A stretch of DNA of 21,646 nucleotides. Origin: JBMFLE01 sp049971355. GTDB taxonomy: Bacteria; Patescibacteriota; Patescibacteriia; UBA2591; UBA4787. The stretch lies in contig JBMFLE010000005.1 in NCBI GenBank assembly GCA_049971355.1, positions 1 through 21,646 on the forward strand, given 5' to 3'. Position 1 is the stretch's first letter. The number at the start of each line of letters is the position of its first letter. Both the position numbers and the translations under genes were made by a program. Of the stretch, positions 12,825 through 19,680 are shown piece by piece. The notes beneath the pieces were generated by a model. That model was not told where the DNA came from, ran no database searches, and saw only the letters and a list, made by a program, of their open reading frames with translations.

Positions 12825-13862
12825 ATGAGATTAAGTGAATTTGATTACTTTTTGCCTAAAGAATTGATTGCCCAAGAACCAGTTCGGCCACGTGACAATT
12901 CGCGATTGATGGTTTTAAATCGGCAACAAAAAACAATTGAGCACGATTTTTTTTATAATTTAGGGAAATATTTAAGACCCGGTGATGTTTTGGTGGCCAA
13001 TGATTCTAAGGTTATTCCGGCCCGATTGATAGGCAAAAAAGAGAGCGGAGGTCGGGCAGAAATTTTATTATTGAAGCAAATCTCCGATGATATTTGGGAA
13101 GCCTTAGTTAAAAATTGTAAAATTGGAGACAAAATTCTATTCCCATATTCCCGGGAATATGAGAATAGAAAAAATGATGGGTTGTTTGGAGAAATAGTTA
13201 GAAAAACAGAAAACGGGGTCTGGGAGATAAAATTTAATTTGGGAAATAAAAAATTAATGAAAGTAATTTATCGAATGGGCAAAGCACCAACACCCCCTTA
13301 TATCAAGCGAATTTCCAATTTGAAAGAATATCAAACTATCTATGCCAAACGTAATGGTTCAGTGGCCGCCCCAACAGCCGGTTTTCATTTTACTAAAAAG
13401 TTAATGGATAAATTAAAAAAACAGGGAATTCAGTTTGAATTTGTGACTTTGCATGTTGGCTTAGGCACTTTTCAGCCGGTTAAAGTTGAAGAAATTGAAA
13501 AACACCAAATGCACGAGGAATGGGCAGAAATAAAACCGGGAGTGGCTGAAAGATTAAATCAGGCTAAAAAGGAAAAGCGGAGAATTATTGCGGTTGGCAC
13601 TACTTCGGTTAGGGTTTTAGAGAGTTTTGCTGTCAATGGCGAACTAAAAGCTGGTGAGAAATGGATTGATTTATTTATTTACCCTAATTATCAATTTAAA
13701 TTTGTTGAGGCGATGATTACTAATTTCCATTTACCAAAGTCAACTTTATTAATGTTGGTTTCCGCTTTTGCTGGTAGAGATTTTATCTTCCGCGCCTATC
13801 AAGAGGCGATTGAGAAAAAATATCGGTTTTATAGTTTTGGTGATGCAATGTTGATTTTATAA
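12825..13862 (+). CDS. queA: S-adenosylmethionine:tRNA ribosyltransferase-isomerase QueA
   Basis: 345 residues, normal family length. QueA transfers and isomerises the ribosyl part of S-adenosylmethionine onto 7-aminomethyl-7-deazaguanine in tRNA, giving epoxyqueuosine at the wobble base. Conserved blocks in order: FDYFLPKELIAQEPVRPRDNSRL near the N-terminus, GDVLVANDSKVIPARLIG, GRAEILLL, APTAGFHFT, FVTLHVGLGTFQPV, IIAVGTTSVRVLES and TNFHLPKSTLLMLVSAF. ATG 12825 (MRLSEFDYFLP) is the family start; an upstream ATG at 12798 would overlap the hydG-like gene and give nine non-conserved residues. It may be co-transcribed with the hydG-like gene, though no functional link is known. No other queuosine genes are in the window. 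Confidence 0.95.
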   Translation: MRLSEFDYFLPKELIAQEPVRPRDNSRLMVLNRQQKTIEHDFFYNLGKYLRPGDVLVANDSKVIPARLIGKKESGGRAEILLLKQISDDIWEALVKNCKIGDKILFPYSREYENRKNDGLFGEIVRKTENGVWEIKFNLGNKKLMKVIYRMGKAPTPPYIKRISNLKEYQTIYAKRNGSVAAPTAGFHFTKKLMDKLKKQGIQFEFVTLHVGLGTFQPVKVEEIEKHQMHEEWAEIKPGVAERLNQAKKEKRRIIAVGTTSVRVLESFAVNGELKAGEKWIDLFIYPNYQFKFVEAMITNFHLPKSTLLMLVSAFAGRDFIFRAYQEAIEKKYRFYSFGDAMLIL

Positions 13863-13883
13863 TACCTTAAGTTTTTCGTAGTC

Positions 13884-13912
13884 TTGACAAATTTTTAGAA
13901 ATCTGCTATTCT
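13884..13912 (+). promoter_or_regulatory. Strong sigma-70-type promoter for the lipoprotein gene
   Basis: TTGACA (13884-13889), 17 bases, TATTCT (13907-13912). Followed at 13921-13928 by AAAGGAGG, a near-perfect Shine-Dalgarno, and the ATG at 13936. The signals are much stronger than for most genes in the window. Confidence 0.8.
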
Positions 13913-13935
13913 ATAAAAAAAGAAAGGAGGTAAAA

Positions 13936-14313
13936 ATGAAATTCAGTGAAAGAGAGAAAAGAATGTTGACATGGACTGTTCTACTGGTGGCATTGTTTGT
14001 GCTGTTGACAGGTTGCAGTAAGGAGATAATTATTTCATCAGGAGATTTAGCTCAAGTTGAAATAGCTAATGTGACAATCCTCTTTAGTTTTAAAGATCAA
14101 GTGATAACTTGCTACAATGATAACAAAGAATGGGCCGAAGTTGAAATTCGGCGGTGGAATAGTGACACGCAGAGTTATTTGAAAATTTTTCATGAGGGGG
14201 TCTGCGGTTACGGGGAAATCTCTCGGGAGGCCAGTTTCGAGCACGGAGACGATATCAAAATTCGAGTGAAAATTGAAGGTCAAGAGATTATCAGATATTA
14301 CATCCTTGGGTAA
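13936..14313 (+). CDS. Small lipoprotein of unknown function
   Basis: 125 residues. A basic N-terminus (KFSEREKR), a hydrophobic stretch and the lipobox LLTGC (Cys27) indicate a lipid-anchored exported protein. The rest has no domain I recognise. It is mostly predicted beta strand, with two Cys residues (in VITCYND and GVCGYGE) that could form a disulfide, and ends EGQEIIRYYILG. It has its own promoter, an AAAGGAGG Shine-Dalgarno seven bases before the ATG, and a terminator hairpin 38 bases after the stop. It is therefore a single-gene transcript, unlike the rest of the window. Its codon use is less AT-biased than its neighbours (CTG, GTG, CGG, ACG), which may mark transfer or high expression. 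An alternative start at Met10 would leave the signal peptide intact. Confidence 0.85.
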   Translation: MKFSEREKRMLTWTVLLVALFVLLTGCSKEIIISSGDLAQVEIANVTILFSFKDQVITCYNDNKEWAEVEIRRWNSDTQSYLKIFHEGVCGYGEISREASFEHGDDIKIRVKIEGQEIIRYYILG

Positions 14314-14350
14314 TGTTAAATTGGTTAAATAGAATAAGGGTACGCATCTT

Positions 14351-14384
14351 AAACCCTGTTTCCGTCATAACGGGAACAGGGTTT
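14351..14384 (+). terminator. Terminator hairpin after the lipoprotein gene
   Basis: AAACCCTGTTTCCG-tcataa-CGGGAACAGGGTTT, a 14-pair stem including one T-G pair. The U-run is short (TTTT within the arm and just after). It is 38 bases past the lipoprotein stop. Confidence 0.75.
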
Positions 14385-14513
14385 TGCATCAATTTGTTCG
14401 GTGCAGATTTAACATTTGACTTTTTCTAAATTTTGTTTAATGTATTAAATTAGAGAAAATTTTTTAAAAAGTTCGAAAGATGGAGAGTAGTCCTGATTTT
14501 ATCTGATTGAGGG

Positions 14514-14541
14514 TTGATTTTTAAGATATTAGTTTTAAAAT
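14514..14541 (+). promoter_or_regulatory. Possible promoter of tRNA-Cys
   Basis: TTGATT (14514-14519), 16 bases, TAAAAT (14536-14541), placed about 48 bases before the tRNA. Moderate match in AT-rich DNA. Nothing else is evident in the gap between the terminator and the tRNA. Confidence 0.35.
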
Positions 14542-14589
14542 GATGGTGGCAGCTTGATAGCCTTCTTGGAAGAAGAATTTTAAAAATAA

Positions 14590-14661
14590 GGTACCGTAGC
14601 CAAGTAGTAAGGCGGCTGTCTGCAAAACAGCTATACGCGGGTGCAATTCCCGCCGGTACCT
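14590..14661 (+). tRNA. trnC: tRNA-Cys (GCA)
   Basis: A 72-nucleotide cloverleaf: acceptor GGTACCG/CGGTACC plus discriminator T (U73, usual for tRNA-Cys), D arm GCC/GGC, anticodon arm GCTGT-CTGCAAA-ACAGC with anticodon GCA at 14622-14624, and T arm GCGGG-TGCAATT-CCCGC. The 3' CCA is not encoded, so it must be added afterwards. The T loop reads TGCAATT, with G instead of the near-universal T at position 55. A T-run (TTTTATTG) follows directly and may end the transcript. Confidence 0.95.
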
Positions 14662-14697
14662 TTTATTGTCTAATTTATTTATTATTTATTATTTATA

Positions 14698-14768
14698 GGT
14701 TAGCGAGTTAATTATTATTATACTAACTCGATAACTCGCTAACTCGTAATAAATAACTCGTAATAAAA
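14698..14768. repeat. AACTCG word-repeat hairpin element
   Basis: GTTAGCGAGTTA (14699-14710) is the exact complement of TAACTCGCTAAC (14732-14743). The word AACTCG occurs at 14725, 14733, 14741 and 14755, the last two inside a direct repeat AACTCGTAATAA. The element fills the gap between tRNA-Cys and the exonuclease gene. Confidence 0.82.
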
Positions 14769-14780
14769 TAATAAAGAAAA

Positions 14781-15671
14781 ATGGTTAGTGAATCTAAGTT
14801 TATCATCATTGATGGTCCGGCAGTACTTCATCGGGCCTGGCATGCTTTGCCGAAATTAACTGATCCTAAAGGACGGGTGATTTCGGCTGTTTATGGTTTT
14901 GCTTCCTTGCTTTTAAAATTGTTGCGCGAACAACAACCACAATATTTGGTCGTGGCTTTTGATACACCAGCTCCAACCTTTCGTCATCAGGAATATAAAG
15001 AATATAAAGCAACGCGCCTGCCTCAGCCGCAAGAATTTTATGATCAGTTTCCAATTATCAAAGATTTATTAAAAACTTTTGGGATTAAAATTTTAGAAAA
15101 AGATGGCTATGAAGCCGATGATTTAATTGGCGCTTTAGTCAAGAAGTCTTCGTTAAACAACTTGATTGTTACTGGCGACTTAGATGCGCTTCAGTTAGTC
15201 AATTCCAAGACTCAAGTTTATTTTCTCCGTCAAGGAATTTCGGAAGTCAAAGTTTATGACCGTGAGGCTATAGAAAATCGTTATGGTCTATCTCCAAAAC
15301 GATTGATCGATTTAAAAGCCTTGCGCGGCGATCTTTCAGACAATATTCCTGGGGTGCGCGGCATTGGCGAAAAAACCGCCTTATCATTAATTCAAAAATT
15401 TGGTAGTTTAGAGAATGTTTATCAACATTTAGATGAAATTAGAGAACCGGTTAGAAATTTACTTAAGGAGCAGAAAGAACAGGCCCTTTTGAGTAAAAAA
15501 TTAGTTACCATTAAATCAGATATTCCTGAAGTTAATTCTGTCGAAAAATATCATTTAGAAAAAATTAACCGAGAGAAAATTAAAAAGAAATTTGAAGAAT
15601 TGGGATTTCAATCATTAATTAAGAGATTAGAGAAAGAAGAACAGGAGAAACAACAAAAAACGTTATTCTAA
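14781..15671 (+). CDS. Stand-alone 5'-3' exonuclease (PolA N-terminal-domain type)
   Basis: 296 residues, corresponding to the 5'-3' exonuclease domain of DNA polymerase I, which removes RNA primers and flaps. Metal-binding and family blocks are present: FIIIDGPAVLHRAWHAL (Asp11), VVAFDTPAPTFRHQEYKEYKATR, GYEADDLIGALV, IVTGDLDALQLV, and the helix-three-turn-helix GDLSDNIPGVRGIGEKTALSLIQKFGSL. It ends in a Lys/Glu/Gln-rich tail, and no polymerase or proofreading domain follows; the next gene is holA, 20 bases on. The protein may work as a free flap/primer nuclease with a polymerase encoded elsewhere. The short tail ending QQKTLF is not a PCNA-type motif that I would rely on. Confidence 0.92.
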   Translation: MVSESKFIIIDGPAVLHRAWHALPKLTDPKGRVISAVYGFASLLLKLLREQQPQYLVVAFDTPAPTFRHQEYKEYKATRLPQPQEFYDQFPIIKDLLKTFGIKILEKDGYEADDLIGALVKKSSLNNLIVTGDLDALQLVNSKTQVYFLRQGISEVKVYDREAIENRYGLSPKRLIDLKALRGDLSDNIPGVRGIGEKTALSLIQKFGSLENVYQHLDEIREPVRNLLKEQKEQALLSKKLVTIKSDIPEVNSVEKYHLEKINREKIKKKFEELGFQSLIKRLEKEEQEKQQKTLF

Positions 15672-15691
15672 TTTTCAATTAATTTAAGTTT

Positions 15692-16660
15692 ATGGTGATT
15701 TTTCTTTACGGCCCCGACACTTATCGGTCGCGACAAAAATTAAAAGAATTAAAACGAAAATTTATTCAAAAAAGAGATAAACAAGGCTTAAATATTGTTA
15801 ATTTAGCAGCCGATGATTTAAATATAGATTTATTTCGGCGCTCAGTTTTGTCGGCTGGACTTTTTACTGGGAGAAGATTAATAATTATTGAGAATTTTTT
15901 TCAAAAAAAGAAAGAAGATAAAAATTTGATTCAAGAGATTGTTAATTATTTAAAGAGAATTAGAAAAGATGAGGATAATGTAATAATTTTTTGGGACGGA
16001 GAAATTATTGAATCCGATTTATCTATTGAATTAAAAGAAATTTTTGATTTATTAATTAGTCAGAAATATTGTCAAGAATTTCCCCTTTTAAAAGACGATG
16101 AATTGGCGTACTGGATTCAAAAAGAAGTTATTAAACGTGGCGGAAAAATTCAGCCTCAGGCAGTTTATTTTTTAGTCCGGGAGATTGGTCCTGATTTATG
16201 GCGTTTAAGTAATGAAATAGACAAATTATTGGCCAATAATCGAATCATTGCCACAGAGGATATTAAATCTTTAATTCATTTTCGACTCGAAGAGAATATT
16301 TGGTGGTTAGTTGACGCAATTGGCGAGAAAAATAAAAAAAGGGCTCTTAAATTATTGAGCGATCAAATAAAACTCGGTTTGCCCTGGGGGGAATTATTTG
16401 GGATGATTGTTAGACAGTATCGTATTTTATTGCAGATTAAAGATATTATAGGTCAGCAAAAAAATGCTGATTATATTCAGGTGGCTAAAAAATTAAATCT
16501 TCATCCTTTTGTGGTTAAGAAGGCGACTAAACAAGCGAGAAATTATTCTTTGCTTGAATTAAAACAAATTTATCAACAACTTTTGGAAATTGACACAAAA
16601 ATAAAAACCACCCCAGTTGAGCCAGAGGTGTTGACGGACTTGTTAATTATCAAGAATTAG
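15692..16660 (+). CDS. holA: DNA polymerase III delta subunit HolA
   Basis: 322 residues, normal for HolA. The delta subunit opens the sliding clamp as part of the clamp loader. The N-terminal block MVIFLYGPDTYRSRQKLKELKRKF is the family's ATPase-fold start, without a catalytic P-loop, as usual for delta. VLSAGLFTGRRLIIIENFF and NVIIFWDGE follow. Middle and C-terminal parts: DDELAYWIQKEVIKRGGKIQPQAVYFLVREIGPDLWRLSNEIDKL and LPWGELFGMIVRQYRILLQIK, typical of the collar domain. The gene is 20 bases after the exonuclease, so the two replication genes are likely co-transcribed. Its last 11 bases overlap the convergent rpsT end. Confidence 0.93.
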   Translation: MVIFLYGPDTYRSRQKLKELKRKFIQKRDKQGLNIVNLAADDLNIDLFRRSVLSAGLFTGRRLIIIENFFQKKKEDKNLIQEIVNYLKRIRKDEDNVIIFWDGEIIESDLSIELKEIFDLLISQKYCQEFPLLKDDELAYWIQKEVIKRGGKIQPQAVYFLVREIGPDLWRLSNEIDKLLANNRIIATEDIKSLIHFRLEENIWWLVDAIGEKNKKRALKLLSDQIKLGLPWGELFGMIVRQYRILLQIKDIIGQQKNADYIQVAKKLNLHPFVVKKATKQARNYSLLELKQIYQQLLEIDTKIKTTPVEPEVLTDLLIIKN

Positions 16661-16925
16661 TTTTAATCTCAGAGACATTTAATTTTTTAGTTAGTCTTGA
16701 TTTTTTTCGACTGGCAGTATTTTTTTTAATTATGCCCCTCTTTGCTGCTTTATCTAAGGCTTTTTGTAATTTAATAAAAATACTTCCGGCCCCATTTTTG
16801 TCTTTAGCCAGAGTTTTTAAAAATTTTCTTTCCAAATATTTGAGATTGGCTTTAATTTTTTTATTTTGCGCCTCTCTTTTTTTTGCTTTGCGCCATTCTT
16901 TAAGAGCTGATTTTTTTTGAGCCAT
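16650..16925 (-). CDS. rpsT: 30S ribosomal protein S20
   Basis: 91 residues, slightly longer than the usual 85-90. S20 binds 16S rRNA early in small-subunit assembly. The Lys-rich helical sequence fits the family: MAQKKSALKEWRKAKKREAQNKK, then ANLKYLERKFLKTLAKD, and the conserved LQKALDKAAKRGIIKKNTASRKKSRLTKKLN block near the C-terminus. It is the last gene of a three-gene minus-strand operon, 20 bases after the previous gene. Its 3' end overlaps holA by 11 bases in a convergent arrangement, and no hairpin terminator is visible there, so transcripts from both sides probably run into each other. Confidence 0.95.
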   Translation of the reverse strand: MAQKKSALKEWRKAKKREAQNKKIKANLKYLERKFLKTLAKDKNGAGSIFIKLQKALDKAAKRGIIKKNTASRKKSRLTKKLNVSEIKTNS

Positions 16926-16945
16926 TTTGATTAAAGTTTAAAAGA

Positions 16946-17230
16946 TTAATATCCTCCTTCCTCCTCATCTTCTTCTTGTCTGAGCATTTCTTCTTCTTGG
17001 GCAACTAACTTTTCCCAACGATCACGACCGTTAATTAGAATATTAACTTTTGCCTTGAAATTATCATTAAAATCTTCAATTAATTTCAGGTCTTTTTGAA
17101 AAACTTCTAATAATTTATTTAATACAGGCTCTGGTAGAATAGGTAAAAAAATTAAGAGATCATTCTGATCGCTTAAAGGAATAGAAGATTGAGCAATAAG
17201 TTGAGACAATTGATCCAGAATTTTAGCCAT
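16946..17230 (-). CDS. Conserved-looking small acidic protein, unknown function
   Basis: 94 residues, not recognised. Mostly predicted helix: KILDQLSQLIAQSS, then ILPEPVLNKLLEVFQKDLKLIEDFNDNFKAKVNILI, ending in a very acidic tail EEEMLRQEEDEEEGGY. No membrane segment or cysteine. It sits between the 67-residue gene and rpsT in one minus-strand operon (26 and 20 bases apart), so it is expressed with a ribosomal protein. A role tied to translation is possible by context only. Confidence 0.72.
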   Translation of the reverse strand: MAKILDQLSQLIAQSSIPLSDQNDLLIFLPILPEPVLNKLLEVFQKDLKLIEDFNDNFKAKVNILINGRDRWEKLVAQEEEMLRQEEDEEEGGY

Positions 17231-17256
17231 TGGATTAAAATTATGTAAAAGTAAAG

Positions 17257-17460
17257 TTATTCTCGCGGAAATAACTTGGGCACGTATTCGGCACCAACTT
17301 CAGGGCCGAATCTCTTACCACAAGCTAATAATGAGGCAGCTTTGATAGCATCAGGGCCCAACTTTGGTAACTTTTCTCGATCATTTTCAATGACTTGCTC
17401 GATTAGCTTTTGCTCTGTTAGCTTCTCCTTGTTTTCGATATGTAAAAATTCACCTGGCAT
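17257..17460 (-). CDS. Small protein, unknown function, first gene of the rpsT operon
   Basis: 67 residues: MPGEFLHIENKEKLTEQ at the start, a charged helix (KLIEQVIENDREKLPKLG), then AIKAASLLACGKRFGPEVGAEYVPKLFPRE. Not recognised. A GGAGG lies about 15 bases before the ATG, a somewhat long spacing. The gene has a strong promoter of its own (17496-17524), followed by the 94-residue gene and rpsT. Confidence 0.7.
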   Translation of the reverse strand: MPGEFLHIENKEKLTEQKLIEQVIENDREKLPKLGPDAIKAASLLACGKRFGPEVGAEYVPKLFPRE

Positions 17461-17495
17461 AGTATTTTCTTTAGACCTCCACTTCTTAATACTAT

Positions 17496-17524
17496 ATCAT
17501 AGCATATTTTAATTAGCTTGTCAA
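17496..17524 (-). promoter_or_regulatory. Promoter of the minus-strand rpsT operon
   Basis: On the minus strand TTGACA (17524-17519), 17 bases, TATGAT (17501-17496). It is close to consensus and back-to-back with the ruvA promoter; the two -35 boxes are four bases apart. Confidence 0.8.
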
Positions 17525-17527
17525 TCC

Positions 17528-17556
17528 TTGCCCTGTGGATAAATTTAGTATATACT
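17528..17556 (+). promoter_or_regulatory. Promoter of ruvA
   Basis: TTGCCC (17528-17533), 17 bases, TATACT (17551-17556). The -10 box lies in a perfect 16-base palindrome TTTAGTATATACTAAA (17544-17559), and a perfect DnaA box lies in the spacer. Confidence 0.6.
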
Positions 17557-17592
17557 AAAAAATAAAGAGTGTAAATTGTTAACTGTGGATAT
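17534..17592 (-). promoter_or_regulatory. Two DnaA-box-like sites before ruvA
   Basis: TGTGGATAA at 17534-17542 is the exact complement of the consensus DnaA box TTATCCACA. TGTGGATAT at 17584-17592 matches at eight of nine positions. They are 50 bases apart in the same orientation, one inside the ruvA promoter spacer and one just before the ruvA ATG. Confidence 0.6.
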
Positions 17593-17594
17593 CT

Positions 17595-18161
17595 ATGATT
17601 TATAGTCTCAAAGGCAAGGTAGTTCAAAAAAGCGAAAATTACTTGGTTTTAGAGGTTGGAAATATTGGCTATCAAATTTTTGTTAGTGATTTTTTGTTAG
17701 CAAAAGTAAAAATTGGTCAGGAAATTAAACTTTGGACCTTTCTTTATTTACGAGAAGAAACATTAGAGCTTTATGGTTTTGAGAGTGAAGACGAATTAGA
17801 CTTCTTTAAGGAACTAAATGCTGTGCCAAATATTGGGCCAAAATCTGCTATTAGTGTTTTATCAGTAATTAAAATTTCCGATTTAAGGCGAGCAATTTTA
17901 AATGAGAGTTATGAAACCCTGACTAAAGTTTTTGGTATCGGCAGAAAGACAGCGGAAAGAATTATTATTGAGATGAAGGGGAAGATTGAGAAAGGGTTTG
18001 GCATGGCAGCTGAAGAGACCGAAGACAAAGAAGTAATTGACGCTTTAGTTCAGTTAGGTTATTCCCTAAGAGAAGCGCGCGAAGTAATTAGAAAAATTCC
18101 TGAGGATGTTAAGGGCGCAAAAAATCGACTAAAAGAAGCGCTAAAATTGATATCTCGCTAA
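17595..18161 (+). CDS. ruvA: Holliday junction branch migration protein RuvA
   Basis: 188 residues (about 200 is usual). RuvA binds four-way junctions and loads the RuvB motor. The N-terminal OB domain is visible (MIYSLKGKVVQKSENYLVLEVGNIGYQIFV, then LWTFLYLREETLELYGF). It is followed by the two helix-hairpin-helix motifs, VPNIGPKSAISVLSV and VFGIGRKTAERIIIEMKGK, and the C-terminal RuvB-contacting domain (DALVQLGYSLREAREVIRKI). A perfect DnaA box and a palindrome lie in its promoter. ruvB and ruvC are not in the window, and the next gene (galU) is unrelated. The TAA stop overlaps the left arm of a 20-base inverted repeat. Confidence 0.95.
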   Translation: MIYSLKGKVVQKSENYLVLEVGNIGYQIFVSDFLLAKVKIGQEIKLWTFLYLREETLELYGFESEDELDFFKELNAVPNIGPKSAISVLSVIKISDLRRAILNESYETLTKVFGIGRKTAERIIIEMKGKIEKGFGMAAEETEDKEVIDALVQLGYSLREAREVIRKIPEDVKGAKNRLKEALKLISR

Positions 18162-18233
18162 TCATACTAATTTTATCGCGAATAATTACAAATAGATATT
18201 AGTAGTGATTAGTGATAAAATTCGTACGATTAG
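18158..18233. repeat. Inverted-repeat element between ruvA and galU
   Basis: Arms 18158-18177 and 18214-18233 are complementary at 18 of 20 positions with a 36-base loop. The left arm includes the ruvA stop codon. The element may end ruvA transcripts, but it lacks a U-run and resembles the other word-repeat hairpins in the window. Confidence 0.8.
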
Positions 18234-18246
18234 TATTATATCACAT

Positions 18247-19104
18247 ATGAAAGCAATTCTTCCAGTTGCTGGTCTTGGCACTAGATTTTTACCAGCAACC
18301 AAGGCACAACCAAAAGAGATGTTAACTATTGTTGATAGGCCGGTGATTCAATATATCGTTGAAGAGGTAGTGGCTAGCGGAATCAAAGAAATTATTTTAG
18401 TTACCTCTCAGAGCAAAAGAGCGATTGAAGATTATTTCGATCGCAGTTTTGAGTTGGAGCATTATTTGGCCAAAGCAGGTAAAAAAGAGGCTTTAAAGGA
18501 GGTGCGGCGAATTTCTGAATTGGCTAATTTTTATTATGTTCGACAAAAAGAAATGGCCGGCAATGGCGATGCTATTTTATGCGCAAAAAATTTAATTGGT
18601 GACGAGCCTTGCGCTGTGCTTTTTAGCGATGATGTGATTGACAGCCAGATACCTTGTCTGAAACAGATGATTAAAGTTTTTGAAAAGTATGGCGATCCGG
18701 TGATTGCCGTGGAAAAAGTTTCAAAAAAGGACATTCAGCGCTATGGTGTGGTTGAAGTAGTGAAATTAGAAAAAAAGGTTCACCAAGTTAAAAAGATTGT
18801 TGAAAAACCCAAACCTGATGAAGTGCCCTCAAATTTAGGGGTAGTTGGTCGTTACATTATTACTCCAGAAGTCTTAGGGGCCTTAGAAATTCTGGGACCA
18901 AAGATTAAAGGAGAACTTGGCATTACTGACGCTTTACAATTTTTGTTAAAAAATAACCGACCAATTTATGCTTATGAATTTGATGGTTTACGTTTTGATT
19001 GCGGCAACAAGTTGGGTTTAATTAAAGCCATCTTCCATTATAGCCAAAAACACCCCGAAATCAGTAGGATTTTAAAAAATTTTTTAGACAAAAAGAGTGT
19101 ATAA
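18247..19104 (+). CDS. galU: UTP-glucose-1-phosphate uridylyltransferase GalU
   Basis: 285 residues, normal length. GalU makes UDP-glucose from UTP and glucose-1-phosphate for glycolipid, capsule or wall glycans. The nucleotide-binding start AILPVAGLGTRFLPATKAQPKEML is clear. EEVVASGIKEIILVTSQSKRAIEDYFD, MAGNGDAILCAKNLIGDEPCAVLFSDDVI, YGVVEV...VEKPKPDEVPSNLGVVGRYI, and GELGITDALQFLL with FDGLRFDCGNKLG are all family blocks. ATG 18247 is chosen because the upstream in-frame start (18205) would add a non-conserved 14-residue stretch lying in the inverted repeat. The hsp20 gene begins eight bases after its stop. Confidence 0.95.
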   Translation: MKAILPVAGLGTRFLPATKAQPKEMLTIVDRPVIQYIVEEVVASGIKEIILVTSQSKRAIEDYFDRSFELEHYLAKAGKKEALKEVRRISELANFYYVRQKEMAGNGDAILCAKNLIGDEPCAVLFSDDVIDSQIPCLKQMIKVFEKYGDPVIAVEKVSKKDIQRYGVVEVVKLEKKVHQVKKIVEKPKPDEVPSNLGVVGRYIITPEVLGALEILGPKIKGELGITDALQFLLKNNRPIYAYEFDGLRFDCGNKLGLIKAIFHYSQKHPEISRILKNFLDKKSV

Positions 19105-19112
19105 TAAGCCAT

Positions 19113-19631
19113 ATGGATAAATCTAAAAAAACAATTTGGTCAAAAATTACTCGGCTTTCAGAAGAAGATTTATCTAAGACCAGTGAAAAAGTAGAAATTT
19201 TACCCCTGGAGAAAAAAGAAAAGCAGCTTCTAGTCCCTAAACCTGAAAAAAAGAAAATTAAGAAAGAGGAGCTAGAGGAAATAACAGAAGAGTGGCTACC
19301 AGGGAGTGAAGTAGGGCAACTCTCTATTGATTTATACGATGCAGGCGATTCATTAGTAATTGAATCAACAATTGCTGGGGTTAAACCAGAAGATATTGAT
19401 ATTACAGTTGAACCAGATTTAATTACCATCCGTGGCGAGCGAAAACAAGAGAAAAAAATAAACCGCAAGAATTATTTTTATCAAGAATGTTTTTGGGGTA
19501 AATTTTCTCGAACCTTAGTCCTACCAGTACCAGTTAAACCAGAAAAGGTGACGGCTAATATAAAAAATGGAATTTTAACTGTCACTCTACCAAAAGCTGA
19601 GGAGGGAAAGAAAAATGTGAAGGTTGAATAA
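19113..19631 (+). CDS. hsp20: Hsp20/alpha-crystallin small heat-shock chaperone
   Basis: 172 residues with a ~65-residue Lys/Glu-rich N-terminal extension and an alpha-crystallin domain (about 70-160). The domain shows LSIDLYDAGDSLVIESTIAGVKPEDIDITVEPDLITIRGERK, then YFYQECFWGKFSRTLVLPVPV and the signature NGILTVTLPKAE. Such proteins hold unfolding proteins in a refoldable state. The C-terminal I-x-I tail motif of many family members is replaced by KNVKVE (V-x-V). A possible -10 box TATAAT (19100-19105) overlaps the galU stop but lacks a good -35, so readthrough from galU is more likely. No heat-shock CIRCE site is seen. Confidence 0.93.
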   Translation: MDKSKKTIWSKITRLSEEDLSKTSEKVEILPLEKKEKQLLVPKPEKKKIKKEELEEITEEWLPGSEVGQLSIDLYDAGDSLVIESTIAGVKPEDIDITVEPDLITIRGERKQEKKINRKNYFYQECFWGKFSRTLVLPVPVKPEKVTANIKNGILTVTLPKAEEGKKNVKVE

Positions 19632-19680
19632 TTTTTATCAGTCTAGAGGGTCCCGATCTTGATGATTTTAGCCACCCTAA

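Noticed and set aside
17534..17592. Chromosomal replication origin
   Set aside because: Only two DnaA-box-like sites, no dnaA/dnaN nearby and no box cluster; promoter regulation is the more modest reading.
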